Origin: Candidatus Thermokryptus mobilis | Lineage (GTDB): Bacteria > Bacteroidota > Ignavibacteria > Kryptoniales > Kryptoniaceae | Direction: 5' to 3' | NCBI RefSeq assembly: GCF_900070205.1 | Contig: NZ_FAOO01000012.1 | Coordinates: forward strand, 17,052-81,051 | DNA: 64,000 nt | Shown: in pieces, positions 38,791 to 48,300 of the stretch | Position numbering within the stretch: position 1 is the first letter of the stretch | Layout of the letters: each line of letters opens with the position of its first letter | The notes under the pieces: generated by a model | Told to the model about the DNA's origin: nothing | Seen by the model: only the letters and a program-made list of their open reading frames with translations | Database searches by the model: none | Made by a program: the position numbers and the translations under genes

Positions 38791-39530
38791 TTCAAACTCA
38801 ACCCTACACCGTCTTAGCTGAAATTTACGACTGCATCATGAAAGATGTCCCATATAAAAAATGGGCGAAATACATACTCAAACTTATAAAAAATTTCCAC
38901 CCGAAAACAAAAGATATACTTGAACTCGCCTGCGGAACCGGAACGATGCTATCTCTTCTATTAAAATTCGGTTTCAAAGTTGATGGGCTTGATATCTCAG
39001 AAAAAATGATACAGAAGGCAAGAGAAAAGATTAAAAGCGAAAATGTCAACTTCTTCATCGCAGATATGGCAGAGTTCAAACCAGATAAAAAATACGACTT
39101 GGTGATATGCCTTTACGACAGCATCAACTACCTCACGGAAGAGGAAAAGCTCCTTCGCTTGCTTTCAAATGTATGGGAGTCGCTTCAAAATGGGGGGATC
39201 TTCATCTTTGATATATCAACTGAATACAACTCAATACAAAACGCAATAGCGATGAACACCAAAGGCAAGTGTGATGATTATAAATTCGTCAGAAGAAGTT
39301 ATTTTTTGAGGGACAAAAAACTTCATATAAACGAATTTGAAATTGAAAGAGATGGTGAAAAATTTTTTGAGAGACATATTCAAAGAATTTATAAGATTTC
39401 AGAAATAGAAAACGCAGTGGAAAAGACGGGGCTTTTTAAAGTCCTTGCCCGATATAGCAACTTCACTTTTTCGGAAGGAAGTGAATGGTCAGAAAGAATT
39501 CACTTCATCTTAAAGAAAATAGAACTTTAA
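38787..39530 (+). CDS. Class I SAM-dependent methyltransferase
   Basis: This protein of 247 residues has the Rossmann-type SAM motif I 'ILELACGTGTMLSLL' (about residues 50-64), the acidic end of strand 2 'VDGLDISEKMI', and 'DLVICLYDSINYL' in motif IV. It matches the small-molecule methyltransferase family (Methyltransf_25/11), and the substrate is not evident. It overlaps the M24 peptidase gene by 4 bp and precedes ftsE by 1 bp, so the three form one plus operon. Confidence 0.85.
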   Translation: MIQTQPYTVLAEIYDCIMKDVPYKKWAKYILKLIKNFHPKTKDILELACGTGTMLSLLLKFGFKVDGLDISEKMIQKAREKIKSENVNFFIADMAEFKPDKKYDLVICLYDSINYLTEEEKLLRLLSNVWESLQNGGIFIFDISTEYNSIQNAIAMNTKGKCDDYKFVRRSYFLRDKKLHINEFEIERDGEKFFERHIQRIYKISEIENAVEKTGLFKVLARYSNFTFSEGSEWSERIHFILKKIEL

Positions 39531-39531
39531 A

Positions 39532-40191
39532 ATGGTTGAGTTTCAAAATGTATCCGTGTGGTTTGGCGATAATCTCGTCTTCAAAAATTTGAACTTTACA
39601 GTTAACGACGGGGAATTTGTCTTTATAGCAGGTCCAACCGGCTCTGGGAAAAGCACTCTTTTGAGGTTAATTTACATGGACATTTTCCCAAACCGTGGAA
39701 AGGTGATCGTTGGTAAATTTGACTCGTCAAAGATAAAAAGAAAACACATACCGTATCTGAGAAGACGGCTTGGGATTGTGTTCCAAGATTTCAAATTACT
39801 TGATGATAGAAATGTTTTTGAAAATGTCGCCCTTGCTTTGCATGTTACCGGGGCAAAGAAAAAGGAAGTAAATAAAAAAGTTTTGACAGCTCTTGCGGAA
39901 GTTGGATTAAGCCACAAAAAGAACAACATGCCAGAAGAACTCTCAGGCGGTGAACAACAAAGGGTTGCAATAGCAAGAGCCATCGTCAATGAACCCTTCC
40001 TAATCCTCGCAGATGAACCAACGGGAAACCTTGATCCTGATACATCAATTGAAATAATTGAGCTTCTAAAAAAAATTAACCTTCGCGGGACATCAATAAT
40101 CATGGCAACACACAACTATTCCCTCATTGAAAGGGTTAAAGATGCAAAAGTTTATCAAATTTCAAACTTCAATCTTACCCAAATAAAATAA
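39532..40191 (+). CDS. ftsE: FtsE-like ABC transporter ATP-binding protein
   Basis: This ATPase of 219 residues has Walker A 'GPTGSGKST' (34-42), the Q-loop 'FQDFKLL', signature 'LSGGEQQR' (about 138-145) and Walker B 'LILADEPTG'. '[20 protein letters not shown]' is typical of FtsE, which with FtsX couples cell division to cell-wall hydrolase activation. FtsX is not next to it: the following gene is on the other strand. It could also be the ATPase of another MacB-like or LolD-like exporter. It is the last gene of the plus operon. Confidence 0.82.
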   Translation: MVEFQNVSVWFGDNLVFKNLNFTVNDGEFVFIAGPTGSGKSTLLRLIYMDIFPNRGKVIVGKFDSSKIKRKHIPYLRRRLGIVFQDFKLLDDRNVFENVALALHVTGAKKKEVNKKVLTALAEVGLSHKKNNMPEELSGGEQQRVAIARAIVNEPFLILADEPTGNLDPDTSIEIIELLKKINLRGTSIIMATHNYSLIERVKDAKVYQISNFNLTQIK

Positions 40192-40194
40192 AAC

Positions 40195-40215
40195 TGGGGG
40201 CAATGAATGCCCCCA
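40195..40215 (-). terminator. Hairpin terminator of the GAF histidine kinase gene
   Basis: An 8-bp stem (GGGGGCA plus a T-A pair, with TGCCCCC) and 5-nt loop lie between two converging genes. The tail is T-rich (AGTTTTATTTTATTT) in the minus direction, 38 bp past the kinase stop. It starts 4 bp past the ftsE stop and may also act on that transcript. Confidence 0.75.
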
Positions 40216-40252
40216 ATGTCCCCGAGCGCCATTTTTGTTCATCCCCTATTTT

Positions 40253-41554
40253 TCACTCAACAGGAATTGAAATTATAAATTCAGTCCCCATCCCAACCTC
40301 ACTTATCAACTCTATCTTCCCATTGTGATTTTCAATTATCTTCTTGCAGATCATCAATCCATAACCGTGTCCCTCTGGTTTAGTAGTCAAATTTATACTG
40401 AAAAGTTTCTCTCTAACCTCTGCGGGTATCCCAGGTCCATTATCAGCAACCCTTATTTGAACCTGATTGAATTCCCTGTCAAAATATGTCCTTGTTATAA
40501 TGGTTGCATCACTGCGAGCATCAGCTGCGTTCTTGTAAAGGTTTATCAAAAGTTGCTGAAGCTGGAATGGATCAACATTAACAAAAGGTAATTCAGGGTC
40601 AAGCTCTTCAACGAATTTGACATTTGAATACCTTGAAAGTGGTTGAATGAATTGTATCGTTTCAACAATGACAGAATTTATGTCCGTCAACTTCTTGTTC
40701 GGCTTCATCTCTGCACTATCCAAAAGACCACGAATGAAATACTTCATCTTGTTTATCCCAGAAAGAAGGGAATTGACAGAGTTATTAAGCTTCTCATCAA
40801 TTGAAAATTTCGCTAACTCCCTTGATATGAGCTTTGCATTAATTGAAATTATCGTTAAGTAATTTGAAAGCTCGTGTGCGATCTCCGAAGCAAGCGCTCC
40901 CCTTGTTGCCATCCTTTCGGCTTTTATCATCGCTTCGTTTGCCGACTGCAAATCAGCGTATGCTTTTGACAGCTTTTCATATAGTTTCGCATTTCGTATG
41001 GCAATGGCAGCGTGACCAGCTAAAATCTCAAAAAGCTGTAATATCTCATTTTTATTTATCTGTGAGACCCTACTGCTATCAACATAAACGACACCTATGA
41101 TTTCAGAGTCAATGCTCAACGGAACACAAATGATCGTCTTTAAATTTAAAGCAACGATGCTTTCTTTTTTGCTAAATTCACTGTAATTAAGAACATCTTC
41201 AATTACAATCGGCTCACCACTTAAATAAACATCATTGACGATCGTTTTACTATAGGAAATCTCATTTTCATCAATCGTCTCACCCTTCGAATTTCTTGCA
41301 AGCGCGCATCTTAAACTTTCTCCCCCATTGACAAGAAAAAGACAACCCTTATCTGCCTTTGAAAGCGATATCAAATTGTCAAGGACAATTTTTAACACCT
41401 CCTCAAGTATTAAAGATGAGTTAATCGCCTTGACAACGTTAAATATTATCTCAAGATTTCTATGTTTTTCCCCCTCAAGCTCTTCAATTTTCTTTTTGAC
41501 ATCGCTGATTTTCCGCCTTACCTCTTCAAATATGTCAGCACCATCAAATGGCAT
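40253..41554 (-). CDS. Soluble GAF-domain sensor histidine kinase
   Basis: This protein of 433 residues has no transmembrane segment. A coiled-coil start (1-33) leads to a GAF domain (about 34-190), a helical linker, then HisKA with the phospho-acceptor His227 in 'EIAHELSNYL', and the HATPase domain with the N-box 'NLYKNAADA', G1 'ADNGPGIP' and G2 'GHGYGL'. The signal would be a cytoplasmic ligand or redox state bound by the GAF domain. No receiver-domain gene adjoins it. The gene upstream is a TPR protein with its own terminator. I infer membership in the same signalling cluster from location only. Confidence 0.88.
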   Translation of the reverse strand: MPFDGADIFEEVRRKISDVKKKIEELEGEKHRNLEIIFNVVKAINSSLILEEVLKIVLDNLISLSKADKGCLFLVNGGESLRCALARNSKGETIDENEISYSKTIVNDVYLSGEPIVIEDVLNYSEFSKKESIVALNLKTIICVPLSIDSEIIGVVYVDSSRVSQINKNEILQLFEILAGHAAIAIRNAKLYEKLSKAYADLQSANEAMIKAERMATRGALASEIAHELSNYLTIISINAKLISRELAKFSIDEKLNNSVNSLLSGINKMKYFIRGLLDSAEMKPNKKLTDINSVIVETIQFIQPLSRYSNVKFVEELDPELPFVNVDPFQLQQLLINLYKNAADARSDATIITRTYFDREFNQVQIRVADNGPGIPAEVREKLFSINLTTKPEGHGYGLMICKKIIENHNGKIELISEVGMGTEFIISIPVE

Positions 41555-41582
41555 TTGATTAAACGATTTTTGTTTTTAAAAT

Positions 41583-41610
41583 GCCCCGACGGTCAAGAAA
41601 CCGCCAGGGC
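41583..41610 (-). terminator. Hairpin terminator of the TPR protein gene
   Basis: In the minus transcript 11 bp pair without a gap (two wobble pairs) around a 6-nt loop. The stem is followed by ATTTTAAAAA, 9 bp past the stop. Confidence 0.75.
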
Positions 41611-41618
41611 TGATTAAT

Positions 41619-42863
41619 TTACTTCAACTGCTCAAGCTCTGCCTGTATCCGAGCTATGTAAGATTTAACTTTGATCTTCTTAAAGTACTTAAGCGAAGAC
41701 GACAACGACTCGCGCGCCTTGTCAATTTGAGATTGTTTCTTATATAGCTGACTTAACTCATAATATGTCTCACCGAGGTTAAGCCAGTTCTTGAACTCAA
41801 GATTTAAATCAATCGCGGTCATGAAGTAGCTCTCAGCAAGATGCAAGTTTCCATGTTCAAGTTGAACGATTCCCAAAATCCTGTACGCATCGGCGATACT
41901 TTGCCTGTCGCCAATTTTATAAAATGTATCAAGAGCCATCGTTGCGTAAGCCGTAGCAAGAGGTAAATCTTTTATCCTAACATATGCATCTGCTTTGCCA
42001 AGATACGCCAAAGCTAACATATAGCTATCTTCAACCCTTTGGGCTATCTCAATACTTCTCTCAAACTCTTTTATCGCAGCGTCATACTCACCTTTGTGAA
42101 TTAACGTCACTCCAATATTATGATACGTCTGCGCAAGGCGTAGGGCGTCCCCTCTTTTCTCAAGCCGTGGTAATGCCTGACGAAAATGGGAAATTGCCTT
42201 ATCCCAATTACCCCGCATACTTTCAATTATACCAAGGTTGATATGTAAACCGGCGATCAATTCCTCGTTCTTGCTTTTTTCTGCTTTCTTTAGTGCCTGG
42301 TTAAAATAAGTCAACCCGTAATCATAGCGTCCACTTTCAAAGAAGGCAATCCCAAGCCCGTTTTCACAAATTGAAACACCGTCAAGGTTACGAAGCTTCT
42401 TATAAATTTTTAACCCTTGCCTTAATGATGAAATCGCATCGTTTATCTCATTCTGTTTCGTCTTAACCTCTCCAAGCTTAACATATGCTTTGGCTCTAAC
42501 TTCATCAAATTCACGACCCTTGCTGGACCTCTTTATAACAAGCAGAAAACAACTCTCCGCTTTATCAAACTCCCCATAAGTCATACATATATCACCAATA
42601 TCAAAGCACATCTGAATGAACTTAAACTGCTCAAGCATTGCTCCAGACAAACTAAGCAATGTGTCAAACTTAATCTCATCAATAATTGACTCTTGCACCT
42701 CAGAGCTAACTTCAAACTTTCCTTTCGCTTCCTTTAAATCAAGAGCGAGATTTTCTTCTCGCTCTTTTACTATCTCGGTAAATTTTTTAAGGAAGTCGTC
42801 CCCGCAGTATCTGCGGGCGACGGCTATAACTTTATCGTAAAAATTTGATTTAACGCGCTTCAT
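41619..42863 (-). CDS. Tetratricopeptide repeat protein (cytoplasmic)
   Basis: This protein of 414 residues has no signal peptide. After about 80 residues rich in charged amino acids it is a run of about eight TPR units (for example 'DISMTYGEFDKAESCF'-like, 'NGLGIAFFESGRYDYGLTYFNQAL', 'HNIGVTLIHKGEYDAAIKEFERSI'), a scaffold for protein binding. The repeats resemble those in the kinase giant upstream. An AAGGAGG sits before the ATG. It follows the lipoprotein gene by 39 bp, so the two are probably one transcript from the sigma54-like promoter. The binding partner is unknown. Confidence 0.85.
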   Translation of the reverse strand: MKRVKSNFYDKVIAVARRYCGDDFLKKFTEIVKEREENLALDLKEAKGKFEVSSEVQESIIDEIKFDTLLSLSGAMLEQFKFIQMCFDIGDICMTYGEFDKAESCFLLVIKRSSKGREFDEVRAKAYVKLGEVKTKQNEINDAISSLRQGLKIYKKLRNLDGVSICENGLGIAFFESGRYDYGLTYFNQALKKAEKSKNEELIAGLHINLGIIESMRGNWDKAISHFRQALPRLEKRGDALRLAQTYHNIGVTLIHKGEYDAAIKEFERSIEIAQRVEDSYMLALAYLGKADAYVRIKDLPLATAYATMALDTFYKIGDRQSIADAYRILGIVQLEHGNLHLAESYFMTAIDLNLEFKNWLNLGETYYELSQLYKKQSQIDKARESLSSSLKYFKKIKVKSYIARIQAELEQLK

Positions 42864-42902
42864 ATTTTTTACCTCCTTGTTATCAAGGTTTTTCCCTCAA
42901 CT

Positions 42903-43460
42903 TTACCAAGACCAAGCATACCTTGAGAAATGATTCGTCTGGAAGCTCAATGTCTGCTTCTTCGTATCAACTGTCACAGGACTATCAACATATTCCCAAG
43001 CCCCGGTTTCAGGGTTATACCAAACCGGTTTCAAATCATATGGCGACAAATCACCGAGATCAACCTCAGCATATGAAAGCGTAATCGTAACACTTGTATT
43101 AAATGTCATACTTGGATTGAACTCAACAACGGCATATTCCCTGTCAAGAACCTCAACCGTAACATAAGTTGGTTCACTAACTGCACCAGCTGGTATGTAA
43201 ACAGAGTTATTATATGTCTTCTTCCCTCCGACCACAGCATCCTTATTTGGGAAAACCCATTTCCCAGCAAAACCCTTCTTCGCCAAGAGCTCTTGCTTAA
43301 ACGCATCGTTCCACTTCAAAAGCTTCATCTGTTCCCCTTTGTTAAGAATGCCTGGCTTCCCGCTTGAAAGCCCAACCGGGTTATCGGCACAACTTGTTAA
43401 GAAAAATGCCAAGCTAACAACAATAATGATGACGCCAAGAGTTGAAACGAGACGCTTCAT
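42903..43460 (-). CDS. Lipoprotein with ZU5-like beta domain
   Basis: The ATG at 43460 has GGAGG 5 nt upstream, and the signal peptide ends with the lipobox 'LTSC'. The mature part has about 160 residues. Its middle reads 'VYIPAGAVSEPTYVTVEV', a beta-rich fold resembling ZU5 domains, and the end is aromatic ('NHFSRYAWSW'). Similar short lipoproteins of unknown function occur in this phylum. It is the first gene after the non-coding stretch and the likely first target of the sigma54 activator encoded upstream. Confidence 0.7.
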   Translation of the reverse strand: MKRLVSTLGVIIIVVSLAFFLTSCADNPVGLSSGKPGILNKGEQMKLLKWNDAFKQELLAKKGFAGKWVFPNKDAVVGGKKTYNNSVYIPAGAVSEPTYVTVEVLDREYAVVEFNPSMTFNTSVTITLSYAEVDLGDLSPYDLKPVWYNPETGAWEYVDSPVTVDTKKQTLSFQTNHFSRYAWSW

Positions 43461-43826
43461 GGCTACCTCCATTTTTTTAGTTTGACATTTTGGTTTTTAG
43501 TGAGAAGTAAAACTTAACCACAAGTCAAAGCAACAATCTTACTTTCAACAAAATAGACATCTTCTTCAGTTCAATCATATATAACCACACCAAATCTAAC
43601 TTGATAAGACAAGAGCCTCTTTCAAGTTAAAAATGGCGAACAGCAAAAAACTTAAATTGATCATATAAAATTCTAATCACGAATCAATTCAACCTCCACT
43701 TTAAAACGCTATTTTAAAGAACGAGATGTGATATGCTTATCCATTACTTAATCATTTTACACCAACTCAAAAGCCAAGTTAAATTTTTTGTATTATAAAG
43801 AGCGAAAAACTTTCTATTTAGTGAAA

Positions 43827-43842
43827 TTCAAATACTGTGCCA
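43827..43842 (-). promoter_or_regulatory. Sigma54-like -24/-12 promoter
   Basis: The minus strand reads TGGCAC, 5 nt, TTGAA. The consensus is TGGCAC-N5-TTGCW, so the -24 half is perfect, the spacing is right and the -12 half has one mismatch (C to A). It points at the lipoprotein gene and lies downstream of a gene for a sigma54 activator. Confidence 0.4.
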
Positions 43843-43944
43843 AAATTTTCCCTCTGGGAGATTTCACAAAAACAACTATAAATCAATTAAAATTTGAGGC
43901 CATTTACCCCGCGATATTTGAAAATTCGGTTAAATTGTAATGGC

Positions 43945-43976
43945 TTGTTGCAACGATTTGTTACACCAGCAACAAA
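43945..43976. promoter_or_regulatory. Operator-like dyads (candidate enhancer for the sigma54 activator)
   Basis: TTGTTGC and GCAACAA form a perfect inverted repeat across this stretch. It contains two nested dyads: the palindrome GTTGCAAC at 43947-43954, and TTTGTTAC-ACCA-GCAACAAA at 43957-43976 (one mismatch). They lie about 105-135 bp upstream of the -24 element, a normal distance for enhancer sites bound by sigma54 activators. Confidence 0.45.
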
Positions 43977-43981
43977 TTATA

Positions 43982-45385
43982 TCAACGAATTATTCTATAC
44001 TTCTGGATCAATCTATCAAGTCGCGGACGGGATATCCCAAGTATTCTTGAGGCTCGCGACTTGTTCCAATCTACCTTCTCAAGCACCGATCTTATCAGTT
44101 CTTTCTCAACATTGCTTAAGCTTGCCGACTCAAGAGGTGTGGAAATGTAAATATTTGAACTATCCCCCTCAACGAGATGAAACCCTCTTGTTTTCTCCGG
44201 CTTTTCAAACAAAAATTTAAAATCATCAAGCGTCAAATACTCATTCCCCGTCAAAATTACTGCTTTCTCAATTGCGTATCTTAATTGACGAACATTCCCA
44301 GGCCAGTGATATTTTTTCAAAAACAACCTCGCTTCCGGTGAAATTCCCTTCACCTTTGGTAGATTTTTACGATAAAGCAAATTGAACTCATTTATAAAAT
44401 GTTCAGCTAGAACAAATATATCATCACCTCGCTCACGAAGAGGTGGGAGGTGGATCGGGAAAAGCATCAACCGATAATATAAATCCCTTCTAAATTTATT
44501 TTCCCTTACAAGATGTTCAAGGTTTTGATTCGTAGCTGTTATTATCCTTCCTTCAAACTTTATCGTCTCAACGCCACCGATACGACGAAATGTCTTTTCC
44601 TCTATCACCTTCAAAATTTTCCCTTGCAAATTTAAATCAAGATCACCAATTTCATCAAGGAAAATCGTTCCACCATTTGCTATTTCAAACAAACCGATCT
44701 TTCTTTCCTTAGCATCAGTGAAAGCTCCTTTCTCATGCCCGAAAAGTTCTGATTCAAGCAAAGTCGTTGGGATTGAAGCACAATTTATCTCAACGAAAGG
44801 CCTTATCTCTGAATAAGTGTTTTGATGTATTATCCTTGCAAGCAGTGTCTTTCCAGTTCCCGTTTCCCCCGTGATTAGAATCGTTAAATCTTTGTGTTCA
44901 ATTGCCTTTTTGACAAGTTCAATTATTTCCCGCACCTTATCAGAACTCCCAATGAATTTCCCGAAATCAAATTGTTCCCTCCTGATGCTAAGGAACTTCT
45001 CTGCTTCAATTTCCTTTTTCCATTCCTCCGCCTTACCCTTCACAAAATCAGAAAAGGCAACACTTTCCTCTGGCATCGTGAAATAAGAAATAACCCCCGA
45101 CTTCAAAAGTTTAACAGTCAAATTATACGACTTCATATAATCAACACAAGCGAGATTTTTACTCCCAAACATATCTATCGCCGTTTCAAGCAAAATCTCA
45201 TCCCCTCGGTTTGCAATCACACAAACGACAAGTTCCGGACTCTGCCCAGATAAACGCTTAAGCGAATTGTAAGACGTAACCAAATTGACAATAAAATAAC
45301 CCTCCTCAACTGGTATAAATTTCTTCACATCTTCAAGCGCAGAACGACTTGTGCTGACAAGCGATATTTTAAATCTCTCATCCAT
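43982..45385 (-). CDS. Sigma54-dependent activator with degenerate receiver-like domain
   Basis: Residues 1-115 resemble a receiver fold but lack the phospho-acceptor Asp: the position after strand 3 reads 'VVCVIANRG'. The central AAA+ domain (about 143-370) has Walker A 'GETGTGKT' (173-180), a 'GAFTDA' version of the sigma54-contact loop (220-225; usually GAFTGA) and Walker B 'IFLDEIGD'. A Fis-type helix-turn-helix closes the protein ('SRASRILGISRPRLDRLI'). Activation is probably not by classical phosphorylation. The kinase gene ends 2 bp before this start, so the Ser/Thr kinase is a natural candidate to control it (inference). Confidence 0.9.
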   Translation of the reverse strand: MDERFKISLVSTSRSALEDVKKFIPVEEGYFIVNLVTSYNSLKRLSGQSPELVVCVIANRGDEILLETAIDMFGSKNLACVDYMKSYNLTVKLLKSGVISYFTMPEESVAFSDFVKGKAEEWKKEIEAEKFLSIRREQFDFGKFIGSSDKVREIIELVKKAIEHKDLTILITGETGTGKTLLARIIHQNTYSEIRPFVEINCASIPTTLLESELFGHEKGAFTDAKERKIGLFEIANGGTIFLDEIGDLDLNLQGKILKVIEEKTFRRIGGVETIKFEGRIITATNQNLEHLVRENKFRRDLYYRLMLFPIHLPPLRERGDDIFVLAEHFINEFNLLYRKNLPKVKGISPEARLFLKKYHWPGNVRQLRYAIEKAVILTGNEYLTLDDFKFLFEKPEKTRGFHLVEGDSSNIYISTPLESASLSNVEKELIRSVLEKVDWNKSRASRILGISRPRLDRLIQKYRIIR

Positions 45386-45387
45386 TT

Positions 45388-48300
45388 TTAAACGGTCAAA
45401 CTTCTTAATACCTTATAGAATTTTTCATTCTCGGCATCGTTGATATACGATTCAATGAAATTCACATCTTTGATCCTCTCAATCAGAACGTTAAAACTCT
45501 CCAGCGCTTTTTCAAGGTAGTTCAAATACTTAATTTCAACTCCCCTGCTTTCGTAATAACGCGCCATTTCAAGATAAACCTTCCAAGCGAACTCACTGAA
45601 TTCATCTCCAAGCTCATACAAAGCTTTGTTCAAACTTCTAAAAGAAGCTGACTTGTCATCTAAAGCAAGCGAAACCAAAAAGAACACTAAAGCTTTTGTA
45701 TAACGGTCATCAACAAACTCAACGAAATTTTCAACGGAATCCAAAACTTTTCCCAAGTTATTTATTTTTCCTGATACATAATTTAATTTGAGAAGAGAAA
45801 TTAAAATTCTCAATTTAAATTCAAAATCTTCTTTATCTGTCTCATCTTCTAACAGCTTAAAAAGAATTTCCTCGGCTAATTTGAAATCACCCTCTTTCAT
45901 TAAAACCAATGCATTAAAGTAATCTCTAATGTTAGATTGGAATCTCTCACAATTTTCATCAATCCACTTAAAAACTTCCCTAGCTCGCTTTGCATCCCCC
46001 ACATAAAGAAACATAAGGAAGAGCAAGCGCTTTATCTCACAAATGCCACCTCTATCCCCCGTTTTCTCATAAAGCTTTTCTGCTTGAATCAAGTTATCAT
46101 ACGCCTCACTAAGTTTATACTCCTCTATCAACACTTCGCCCATGTTCCCGAGGACATTCGCCATCCCTGGGATATCCCCAATCGTCCTGTAAATCGCCAT
46201 CGCCTTTTGATAATTCTCAATCGCCGATTGATAATTTCTGCGCTTGAAGTGACTTATACCGATATTGTTGTAAATGTGAGCAGTTTGTGTTAAGTTTCCA
46301 ACTGTTTCAGAAATCTCTATAGCCCTTTTCCAAAAATTTATCGCTTCATCATACTTTCCAATTATACTATAAAAGTTCGCCAAGTTATTGTATCCAGCGA
46401 TAATTTTTAATTTATCTCCTTTCTTGTTCCTACTCTCAACACTTATCTCAAAACAACTCTTTGCTTTATCAAGATTTCCCCTCATTTGATAAATTATCCC
46501 GAGCCCAGCGTAAAAATCGCCGATCAATTTCGTTTTTGAAACAAATTTTAAAATTTTATCATAGTCATAAGCATTCAAAATTGAAAAAGCGACTTCAACA
46601 TCACCACTTATTGCTAAAATTTGTGACATTTTCATCGCAACCCTCATCCTATCATAAACGCTATCTGAAATTTTCATCCCTTGTCTTAAAATCAAAAACG
46701 CCGATTCAGTGTCACCAAGATGAAAATATGCATCTGACTTCAATTCAAACACATCAACCCCATTAACATCTTCAAGGAGAGAAAGAACCGCTTTGAAATT
46801 CCCAATTTTAATGTTAAGTTCCGCAAGCTTTAATTTAAACGATGGTTTTAAATAATCAGGTAATAAATCAAAAAAAAGTTCACAAAGACCTATCGCCTTC
46901 TTAAAGTCACCCCTTGAAACAAGGTTTTCAATTCCAATTTCTGCAAACCTTTCCACCCCCTCGCTATCTCTTGCCATAGCAAAATGAAACAAAACTTTCT
47001 CTGCATCCTTCTCCCATTCTTTTTGATTTAAATAAATCACAGCATAATTCGTATGAATTCTTCGTCTGCTCGGCTCATCAATCCCCCTTAACACATGTTC
47101 CCTCAATGATTTATAAGCTATTGAAACCCTATCGTTTTCAAGCTTAACAAAGCCAGACATTTGAAGTTGCTTTAACTCGTGATGTATATCAGCGCAGAAA
47201 AATTCATTTAATATCTTAATCTCAACTGGTCCTTCTTCAAGGGATAAAATGTTGAGTATTTGCCTTTGAATTTGGGACAAATGCTCAACACGGCTTATAA
47301 TTTCATCAAGTTCTATGTTTGATAATTGTCCCAGAGCATCAACCCTACCGCCGATCTTTTGAGAAAGATAATTTGACAAAATCTCTACCACAGCTGAGAT
47401 TCCGCCCGAATACTCAGCGATGGCTTCAGCAAATTCGCGCACCAAATTCTCTTCAATGTCAAAATTTACCTTTACATACTCTATTATTTCATCAACATTG
47501 AACGGGCGAAGGTATATTTTTTCAGCATTTTGAACAAGTAAATCAAAAAAATTCTCATCCTTGCCCGAAATGAAAACCGCAACTTTTCTCCCCGAAAATT
47601 CACTTGGGAAGAGAAACGACCTCAAAAAAATCTCATTGAAAGAATTTCCAATGTCAATCTCATCAATGAAAACAGCCACAGGGAAATAAACTGAGGCATT
47701 TAAAATTAACTCCCTTAAAAATTGAGCAAATTCAATCAAATTATACGAAGTTACATCAACCGCATCTTTAAATTTCTCAAACCTAATTCTCAACTCCGGC
47801 GTGAGGTTAACTATCAAAGGTGATCGCGAAATAAAATTTAAAATTTTTTGTGGTTGTATTTCATTTATTAACAGTGTCTCATATCCCATCGCCTTCGCTT
47901 CAACATTTGCATATCTAATCAAACTCGTTTTTCCAAGTCCATCTGCTCCAAAAATTAAAACCAAATTTAACTCGGAGCTTGAATTTTTAACTTTATCAAG
48001 TTTATCCGTTATCATGGAAAGCGCATCTTCCTTCCCGAAAGGTTTTCTGACCTTAAAATTGATCTCCCATCGCTTACCAGGAAATAAATTCATCAAAAAC
48101 TGCAAAACATTTGAAATGCTCCCGGGTCTTTTTGACGGATCAGGATCAAGCATTGAGTTCAAAAGATTTTCAACTTCAACACCAAACCCCGGAAGGATAA
48201 TTCTCTTTTTAGAAAGATGCCATTTTACAATTTCAATTGGTTCTTTAAAGTCAAATGGTAAGGAACCGCTTAAAATTTGATATATCAAAATTCCAAGGGA

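Larger units (their letters stand above)
43461..43981. other. Non-coding regulatory stretch (521 bp) of the signalling cluster
   Basis: No open frame here is credible. The stretch holds inverted-repeat operator-like dyads directly after the stop of the sigma54 activator gene and a sigma54-like promoter about 100 bp on, both described separately. The rest is an AT-rich leader of about 350 nt ahead of the lipoprotein start, in which I see no further strong signal. Confidence 0.6.
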
